Assembly (NCBI RefSeq): GCF_029623955.1
Contig: NZ_JARSBP010000002.1
Location: forward strand, 1,054,001 to 1,118,000
DNA: 64,000 nt
Direction: 5' to 3'
Origin: Mycobacterium sp. 236(2023)
GTDB taxonomy: Bacteria; Actinomycetota; Actinomycetes; Mycobacteriales; Mycobacteriaceae
Shown: in pieces, positions 59,180-64,000 of the stretch
How the letters are laid out: every line of letters begins with the position of its first letter
Numbering within the stretch: position 1 is the stretch's first letter
Translations under genes and position numbers: made by a program
Notes under the pieces: generated by a model
Told to the model about the DNA's origin: nothing
Seen by the model: the letters and a program-made list of their open reading frames with translations, nothing else
Databases searched by the model: none

Positions 59180-61456
59180 GTAACCGGGTACCGCATACGT
59201 GTCGGGCTGCTCGTCTCGGCCATCGCGTTGACGCTGGTGAACGCGCTGGCTCTGTGGGGCAAGGATGTGGCGCACCGAGGCGAGATCGCACTCCAGCTCA
59301 TGACAGGCCTGGGGGCGGTGATCTGCGGTCTGGTCGTGGCGGCCCGCATGACCGGTCTGGAACGCCGGTGGCGGCTGCTGATGGTGGCCGGGATGACGGG
59401 CTTCCTCCTCGGGCAGATCCTGTGGTGGGCCGGCGACGGGGAGCCGACACCCGTCGGCGTCGTCGCCTACGTCACCGCTCCGCTGCTCGCATTCGCCGCT
59501 GTCCTCACGCTGCTGCGGGCCTCCGGGGGAGTGGGGACACCGTCGGGAGGCCGGCCCCGCTACACGTTTGTCACCACGCTCATCGACGGCATCGTGGCGG
59601 GATGCTCGTTCTTCATCCTGGTCGCCATGGGTGAGTTCGGTGTCGGCGAAGAACTCGAATCGCTGCCGCGGACGAGTATTCCGATCATCTCCGCCGGCTA
59701 CGCCGTGACCGAACTGATCGTCATCGTCGCCGTCGTCGTCCTTGCGATGATCTACAACCCGGAACGTCCCGACCGGGCAAACTATCTGCTCCTGGCAGGC
59801 GGCTGCGTCGCCGTGGCGTCCTCGGAACGCATCGCCGCCTACTTCGCGTCGGTCAACGTGGACGCCGCGCTGTGGGCCGGGATCGGTTATGTGATCGGAC
59901 CACTGCTGATCGCGTTCGCGATGCTGGATCTGTCCCGACCGCAGGCCGAGACCACCGCGGAGACAACGGGCATGGACTGGGCGCAGCTGCTGCTGCCCTA
60001 CGTCGGCTTCCTGGGGACCGCCGTGCTCTTCGCGTTCCACGTGCTCATCGGCGAGGCGTTGTCGCCGGCGGTCATCTGGGTGACGGTCGTGATGGTGCTG
60101 CTGGTCGCCGTGCGACAGGTCGTGGCCATGCGCGCGCAATACCTGCTGACCCAGCGGCTGATCACCGCCCAGCGAGGCCTGGCCCACCAGGTCCTGCACG
60201 ACTCCCTGACCGGGCTGCCGAACAGGCTGGCGTTTGCGCGGCGCCTCGACGCCGCCATGGTGAATCGCCGGTTTGTGCTGATCTTCGTCGACCTCGACGA
60301 CTTCAAGGACGTCAACGACCGGTTCGGACACGCGGCAGGCGACGAGTTGCTGTGTGCGGTGGGTGAGCGGCTCGCGCGGTGCCTCAACGGTTCCGACACC
60401 CTCGCGCGGATCGGTGGTGACGAGTTCGCGATTCTGGTCGACGATGCCGTCGAGGAGCCGGAGGTCGTCGCGCACCGCCTGCGGGTCGCGTTGCGGGCAC
60501 CGTTCTCCGTTCACGGCTCGTCGGTCCGGGTGCGCGCCAGCATGGGGCTGGTCCGTCCCGATCTGGACCCTGCACAGACCTCCGACGATCTGCTCAGGCA
60601 GGCCGACGTCTCGATGTATGCCGGGAAACGGCTGGGCAAGAACACTGCCGTCGTCTATCAGCCCCAGTCGGGGGTCCATGTGGATTTCCCGACCGCGCTG
60701 CGCAATGCGGGCACCGGCAGCCTCGCGGGATTCAGCCTCGTCTACCAGCCGATCGTGGAGCTGCCGAAAGGGCAGCTCGCCGCCGTGGAGGTGCTGTCAC
60801 GCTGGACAGCGCCGAACGGGCTGCAGATCTCGCCGGAGACGTTCGTGGCGGTGGCCGAAGCGGCCGGACTGGGCGCCAAGCTCGACGCGCTGGTGTTGGA
60901 GATGGCGTGCGCCGAGGTCGCAAAGGCGGGACTGGAACTCGATATCCACGTGAACGTGGGCGCCGCCCGGCTGGGGAACCCGTCGTTCGAGGAGAACGTG
61001 CGTCGCGCCCTGGACACCTACGCCATCCCGCCGGAACGAGTGGTCATGGAGATCACCGAGACCGTTCCGATCGTGGATCTCGACGACGCCGCAGCGCAGA
61101 TAGCGCGGTTCAGCGCTTTCGGCGTGCAGTTCGCTCTCGACGACTTCGGGGCCGGCTTCAACTCGCTGACCTACCTGCACGCCCTGCCGGTGCAGTTCGT
61201 CAAGCTCGACCGCAGTCTGCTGCTGGGCACCGACGAAGGGCGTGACTTCGCGATCTACCGTTCCGTGGTCGGCGTGTGCAGTGAACTCGGGATGTCGGTC
61301 ATCGCCGAGGGCCTCGAAACGCCAACTCAGGCCCAGTCCGTTTTCGCCGCCGGATGCCATCTGGGGCAGGGGCACATGTTCGGGCGCCCCATGTCGATCG
61401 ACGATGTGCGACTCGCCATGCTCGTCGGGGATGAATTAATCACTGGCCCGCGTTGA
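59180..61456 (+). CDS. Membrane GGDEF-EAL c-di-GMP protein (start unresolved)
   Basis: About 758 residues. Eight or nine membrane helices fill residues 1-300. A GGDEF domain follows with the intact motif RIGGDEFAIL (about 410-418). A C-terminal EAL domain has EVLSRW (EVL replacing EAL, Glu kept), EITETVP, LDDFGAGFNSL, KLDRSLL, IAEGLET and QGHMFGRP. It could both make and break c-di-GMP. Coding character begins near GTA 59180 (VTGYRIRVGLLVS), but no standard start codon is in frame there. The first is TTG 59228, inside the first helix. So position 59180 is provisional. Confidence 0.85.
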   Translation, partial: VTGYRIRVGLLVSAIALTLVNALALWGKDVAHRGEIALQLMTGLGAVICGLVVAARMTGLERRWRLLMVAGMTGFLLGQILWWAGDGEPTPVGVVAYVTAPLLAFAAVLTLLRASGGVGTPSGGRPRYTFVTTLIDGIVAGCSFFILVAMGEFGVGEELESLPRTSIPIISAGYAVTELIVIVAVVVLAMIYNPERPDRANYLLLAGGCVAVASSERIAAYFASVNVDAALWAGIGYVIGPLLIAFAMLDLSRPQAETTAETTGMDWAQLLLPYVGFLGTAVLFAFHVLIGEALSPAVIWVTVVMVLLVAVRQVVAMRAQYLLTQRLITAQRGLAHQVLHDSLTGLPNRLAFARRLDAAMVNRRFVLIFVDLDDFKDVNDRFGHAAGDELLCAVGERLARCLNGSDTLARIGGDEFAILVDDAVEEPEVVAHRLRVALRAPFSVHGSSVRVRASMGLVRPDLDPAQTSDDLLRQADVSMYAGKRLGKNTAVVYQPQSGVHVDFPTALRNAGTGSLAGFSLVYQPIVELPKGQLAAVEVLSRWTAPNGLQISPETFVAVAEAAGLGAKLDALVLEMACAEVAKAGLELDIHVNVGAARLGNPSFEENVRRALDTYAIPPERVVMEITETVPIVDLDDAAAQIARFSAFGVQFALDDFGAGFNSLTYLHALPVQFVKLDRSLLLGTDEGRDFAIYRSVVGVCSELGMSVIAEGLETPTQAQSVFAAGCHLGQGHMFGRPMSIDDVRLAMLVGDELITGPR

Positions 61457-61521
61457 AACGCTCGGTATGATGGTTCATCCCGTCGAAATCGGCGGGGTTG
61501 TGCACGAAGTTTCACAGACAA

Positions 61522-61889
61522 GGGGCTGAACGGTTTCGACTTCGCGCATCGAATCAAGGGAAGCGTGCCGGTGCAGACAACTGACCACCGTAAGCGTCGT
61601 TGTAACCAATTAAGCGCCGATTCCAATCAGCGCGATTACGCTCTCGCTGCCTAAGCGAAGCTAATCCGTCAGACCGGGAGGGCCCTCGGCCCGGACCCTG
61701 GCGTCATCTAGAGGGACCCACCCACGGGTTCGGTCGCGGGACCCGTGGGGACATCAAACAGCGACTGGGATCGTCATCCTGACTTGTTCGCGTGATCAGG
61801 AGATCCGAGTAGAGGCATAGCGAACTGCGCACGGAGAAGCCTCGAGGGAATGCCGTAGGACCCGGGTTCGATTCCCGGCAGCTCCACCC
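61522..61889 (+). ncRNA. ssrA: Transfer-messenger RNA (tmRNA)
   Basis: The 5' end GGGGCTGAACGGTTTCGACTT pairs with the 3' CAGCTCC to form the acceptor stem, and the T-arm reads GGGTTCGATTCCCG near the 3' end. The tag reading frame at 61616-61654 encodes ADSNQRDYALAA and a TAA stop, with GCC as the resume codon; the mycobacterial tag I recall is ADSHQRDYALAA. Pseudoknot-like GC stems follow (GGGAGGGCCCTCGGCCC, CCACGGGTTCGGTCGCGGGACCCGTGG in outline). After the discriminator A the DNA reads CCC, so the terminal A of CCA is apparently not encoded. It rescues stalled ribosomes with SmpB. Confidence 0.97.
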
Positions 61890-61930
61890 AAGAAAGCTGG
61901 TCAGAGCAATTTTCTCTGGCCAGCTTTCTT
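61890..61930 (+). terminator. Rho-independent terminator of ssrA
   Basis: Arms of 17 bases (61890-61906 and 61914-61930, beginning AAGAAAGCTGG and ending CCAGCTTTCTT) pair with one G-T pair around a 7-base loop. A short T-rich stretch follows. It starts directly at the tmRNA 3' end. Confidence 0.9.
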
Positions 61931-62081
61931 TTCCGTCAACTGCTGCTCTGGGACTACCGGTCGTACTTGAATAGACATCGGACCGGCACTGGGTGACCTT
62001 CCGCTGACCCGTGAGCACGTAGCCAGGTGGACCGAAGCTCTCACCGGCGGCGGGCGAACCTCGTGTTGCCGGACTCGAACG
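61931..62081. other. Gap between ssrA terminator and convergent reductase gene
   Basis: About 150 bases. Apart from the terminator's T-rich tail I see no gene, repeat or promoter here; it is simply the 3' space between convergent transcripts. Confidence 0.5.
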
Positions 62082-62996
62082 CTATGTGGAGGAGCCGGCG
62101 GTGAGCCGGTCACGGTTCTCGATCGCCCAGCCCTGTAGTGAGGTCGAGGGGCGGCCGGTCACGAACTCCACGTCGTCGCGCACGGTGCCGATGTAGCCCA
62201 TCCTTCCATCGATGACCTGTCGGGTGAATTCCACACCGGCGTCGGCGTACCACGACTCCACCGTCGTGCTGCCGTTGGCGATGGATGCCTTGAACTCTTC
62301 TGGCCCACGGATGTCACAGCGGATCTCTTGGCCGAGGACCTCGGAGAGGATGGCCGCCACCTCAGGGCCCGAGGCGACCTCAGTGGACAGCCAGTATTCT
62401 TTGCTGCCGTGTCGTACGGGGCCTTCCCGTAGCACTGTTGCGGCGACGGCCGCGATGTCGCGTGCAGCGATCCATCCGACGCGGCGGTCACCCCAGAAGA
62501 CGGAGAAGGCACCGTCTTCGACCGGTGTCATGGACGCGAGCCCCTCCATGAACACGTTGGGGTGCAGATGTGTCCACTGCAGGCCGCTTCCTTCGATATA
62601 GCGTTCGATCATCTGGTGCCAGACGAAGTGCGGGTCGGTGACGTCCCAGTTGGCGAATACACCCTGATGCACGATGTGGCCGACACCTGCTTTGACTGCG
62701 GCGTCGACGAGTGTCTTGCTCTGCGTCAGCATGGCAACGGTGTAGCCGGTCAGCAGATACACCCGGTCCACACCGTGCAACGCGTGAGCGAAGGTGCTCG
62801 GATCATCGAGGTCGAGGCGCACCGCGTCACGTCCTGCGGCGCGCAACTTGTCGACCTGGTCGGGTTTGCGTGCGGCGTAGCGGACTCGGACGTCGCCTGG
62901 GTCGCGGTCGAACTCCGCCATGATCAGTCTGCCGACCTGGCCGGTCGTCCCGACGACGAGCACAAGGGGCTTCGTTGAATCGATGTCAGTTCCCAC
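62082..62996 (-). CDS. NmrA-like NAD(P)-binding reductase (atypical SDR)
   Basis: A 304-residue atypical SDR. The N-terminal motif VVGTTGQVGRLIMAEF is the NmrA/QOR2-type TGxxGxxG variant, and VRLDLDDPSTFAHALHGVDRVYLLTGY and LHPNVFMEGL match NAD(P)H-binding proteins such as quinone oxidoreductase 2. GTG 62996 has GGAGAG 8 bases upstream. It is the last gene of a minus-strand operon behind two LLM flavin oxidoreductase genes. Function is redox sensing or quinone/carbonyl reduction; unproven. Confidence 0.83.
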   Translation of the reverse strand: MGTDIDSTKPLVLVVGTTGQVGRLIMAEFDRDPGDVRVRYAARKPDQVDKLRAAGRDAVRLDLDDPSTFAHALHGVDRVYLLTGYTVAMLTQSKTLVDAAVKAGVGHIVHQGVFANWDVTDPHFVWHQMIERYIEGSGLQWTHLHPNVFMEGLASMTPVEDGAFSVFWGDRRVGWIAARDIAAVAATVLREGPVRHGSKEYWLSTEVASGPEVAAILSEVLGQEIRCDIRGPEEFKASIANGSTTVESWYADAGVEFTRQVIDGRMGYIGTVRDDVEFVTGRPSTSLQGWAIENRDRLTAGSST

Positions 62997-63029
62997 GAGT
63001 CAATCTCTCCGTTGGAGGTGTGCCGAACA

Positions 63030-63890
63030 TCAGAGCAGCGACTCTGCCACCGAGGTCAGGACGGCGAGGTGGTCGTCCACGGTCGCCAGGCCGGCGTCCA
63101 TGGTGCTGATCGAAACATGCGTCGCACCAGCGTCTTTCCACGCCGAAAGCTCGCGTGCCACGGCCTCGAGGTCGCCGGCGTAGACGATGCGGCCCTCCAT
63201 GCCGATCGCCGCAGGGTCGCGGCCGGCGTCGAGCGCAGCCTGAGCAACGATGGCGCGCGCGTCGTCGAGTTCGGGTCCGGGCTCGATCAGCGGGAACCAG
63301 CCGTCGGCGATCCGACCGGCCCGCCGGTAACCCGGTGCCGATGCTGCGCCGATCCAGATCGGGACCGGGCGTTGCACCGGCAGCGGAGCGATGCCGGCTC
63401 CGATGATGCGGTGATACTCGCCGACGAAGGTCACGCTTTGCTTGCACCACAGGCGACGCAGCAGGTCGATCTGCTCGTCTGATCGTTCACCCCGGTTCGT
63501 GAAATCCTCTCCGAGCGCTTCGAATTCGACGGCGTTCCAGCCGACGCCGACCCCGAGTCGCAGACGGCCGCCGCTGAGCAGGTCCACCTCGGCTGCTTGT
63601 TTGGCCACCAGGACGGTCTGACGTTGCGGCAGAATGATCACCCCGGTGACGAGTTCCACCGTCTGGGTGACTGCGGCGAGGTAGCCGAACATGACCAGCG
63701 GTTCGCTGAACGTGGTGTGCACGTCGTATGCGCGGTCCCAGCCGGTGTGGACCTCTGGATCGGCGCCGACCACGTGGTCGTAGGCCAGGATGTGGTTGTA
63801 CCCCAGTTCCTCGACGCGCTGTCCGTAGGCGCGTATGGCACCGGGGTCGCCGCCGAACTCGGTTTGGGGGTAGGTGACTCCGACACGCAT
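63030..63890 (-). CDS. LLM-class F420-dependent oxidoreductase
   Basis: A 286-residue luciferase-like TIM barrel. MRVGVTYPQTEFGGDP is the usual start. LVTGVIILPQRQTVLVAKQAAEVDLLSGGRLRLGVGVGW (in outline) is the core of the mycobacterial F420 group, and PIWIGAASAPGYRRAGRIADGW follows. Cofactor is F420 or FMN; substrate unknown. Its ATG shares one base with the stop of the next upstream gene (TAATG), so translation is coupled. Confidence 0.9.
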   Translation of the reverse strand: MRVGVTYPQTEFGGDPGAIRAYGQRVEELGYNHILAYDHVVGADPEVHTGWDRAYDVHTTFSEPLVMFGYLAAVTQTVELVTGVIILPQRQTVLVAKQAAEVDLLSGGRLRLGVGVGWNAVEFEALGEDFTNRGERSDEQIDLLRRLWCKQSVTFVGEYHRIIGAGIAPLPVQRPVPIWIGAASAPGYRRAGRIADGWFPLIEPGPELDDARAIVAQAALDAGRDPAAIGMEGRIVYAGDLEAVARELSAWKDAGATHVSISTMDAGLATVDDHLAVLTSVAESLL

Positions 63891-64000
63891 TACAGGTCCA
63901 ATGCTTCGGCGAGTGCGCGCAGGTTGGGAAGCGGGTCGTCGGTCGGCGCGTCGACGGCGACTTGCACCACCACGTGGTCGGCGCCGGCGTCCAGATGGGC
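63890..64000 (-). CDS. LLM-class oxidoreductase, C-terminal fragment at the window edge
   Basis: Only the last 36 residues are inside the window (ending PNLRALAEALDL). The segment DAGADHVVVQVAVD is the C-terminal pattern of LLM-class flavin oxidoreductases and resembles DAGATHVSISTMD in the next gene. It is the upstream member of an operon with two related genes, probably a tandem duplication. Confidence 0.65.
   Translation of the reverse strand, partial: AHLDAGADHVVVQVAVDAPTDDPLPNLRALAEALDL

Noticed and set aside
61840..61889. Separate tRNA gene
   Set aside because: The GGGTTCGATTCCCG arm is the T-arm of the tmRNA tRNA-like domain; there is no anticodon arm or 5' half of a normal tRNA nearby.

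Overview
The window looks like chromosomal DNA of a rapid-growing Mycobacterium (Mycolicibacterium type). It is GC-rich, with GTG starts, 1-14 base gene overlaps and many putative leaderless promoters. It carries a 14-gene nuo operon, an antigen 85 mycolyltransferase, fabG3, aofH, hisN, fprA and prfB. It also has the mscS-like/Pro-Thr protein/ftsE/ftsX/smpB block, and an ssrA gene with the mycobacterial-type tag ADSNQRDYALAA. From memory, gene order is a compressed, inverted version of M. tuberculosis Rv3100c-Rv3171c. PPE genes and the moa island are absent, and extra catabolic genes are inserted. I see no IS element, prophage or CRISPR array.

Layout. 1-12.8 kb: accessory lipid and redox genes (partial MpaB-like protein with a divergent TetR gene, isochorismatase-family hydrolase, two SDRs including FabG3, a 941-residue LuxR ATPase regulator, a quinone oxidoreductase, two alpha/beta hydrolases, AofH and an EthA-type Baeyer-Villiger monooxygenase). 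12.8-17.3 kb: an Rv3169/Rv3168-like pair with divergent TetR and PIG-L genes, then a crotonase. 17.3-33.2 kb: nuoA-N on the minus strand behind an Rv3143-like orphan response regulator, with a CRP-like site in the nuoA leader. 33.2-34.3 kb: SnoaL-like and methyltransferase genes around a possible MerR-type promoter.

34.3-41.9 kb: an eight-gene minus-strand operon (homogentisate-dioxygenase-like cupin, alpha/beta hydrolase, CaiB CoA-transferase, HMG-CoA-lyase-like enzyme, TetR, acyl-CoA dehydrogenase, kinase-fold protein, DUF6285-like protein). It follows a perfect palindrome and is my best candidate for an undescribed pathway. 42.0-44.2 kb: a TetR gene, a perfect operator palindrome, and a flavin oxygenase plus F420-type reductase pair. 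44.2-49.3 kb: antigen 85 with a repeat-rich promoter, a YhdH/AcuI-type reductase, and fadE24-fadE23 behind tandem operator-like repeats and a CRP-like site. 49.5-53.3 kb: lipC, hisN, a small membrane protein and fprA.

53.5-61.9 kb: prfB through smpB, an EamA transporter, a membrane GGDEF-EAL protein and ssrA with a strong terminator. SmpB and tmRNA (trans-translation) are thus linked to FtsEX and RF2. 62.0-64.0 kb: an operon of two LLM flavin oxidoreductases (one cut by the window edge) and an NmrA-like reductase.

Gene names rest on remembered family sequences and synteny, not on a search. Starts were chosen from Shine-Dalgarno sites, leaderless -10 spacing (TAnnnT about 6-8 bases before the start) and overlaps.
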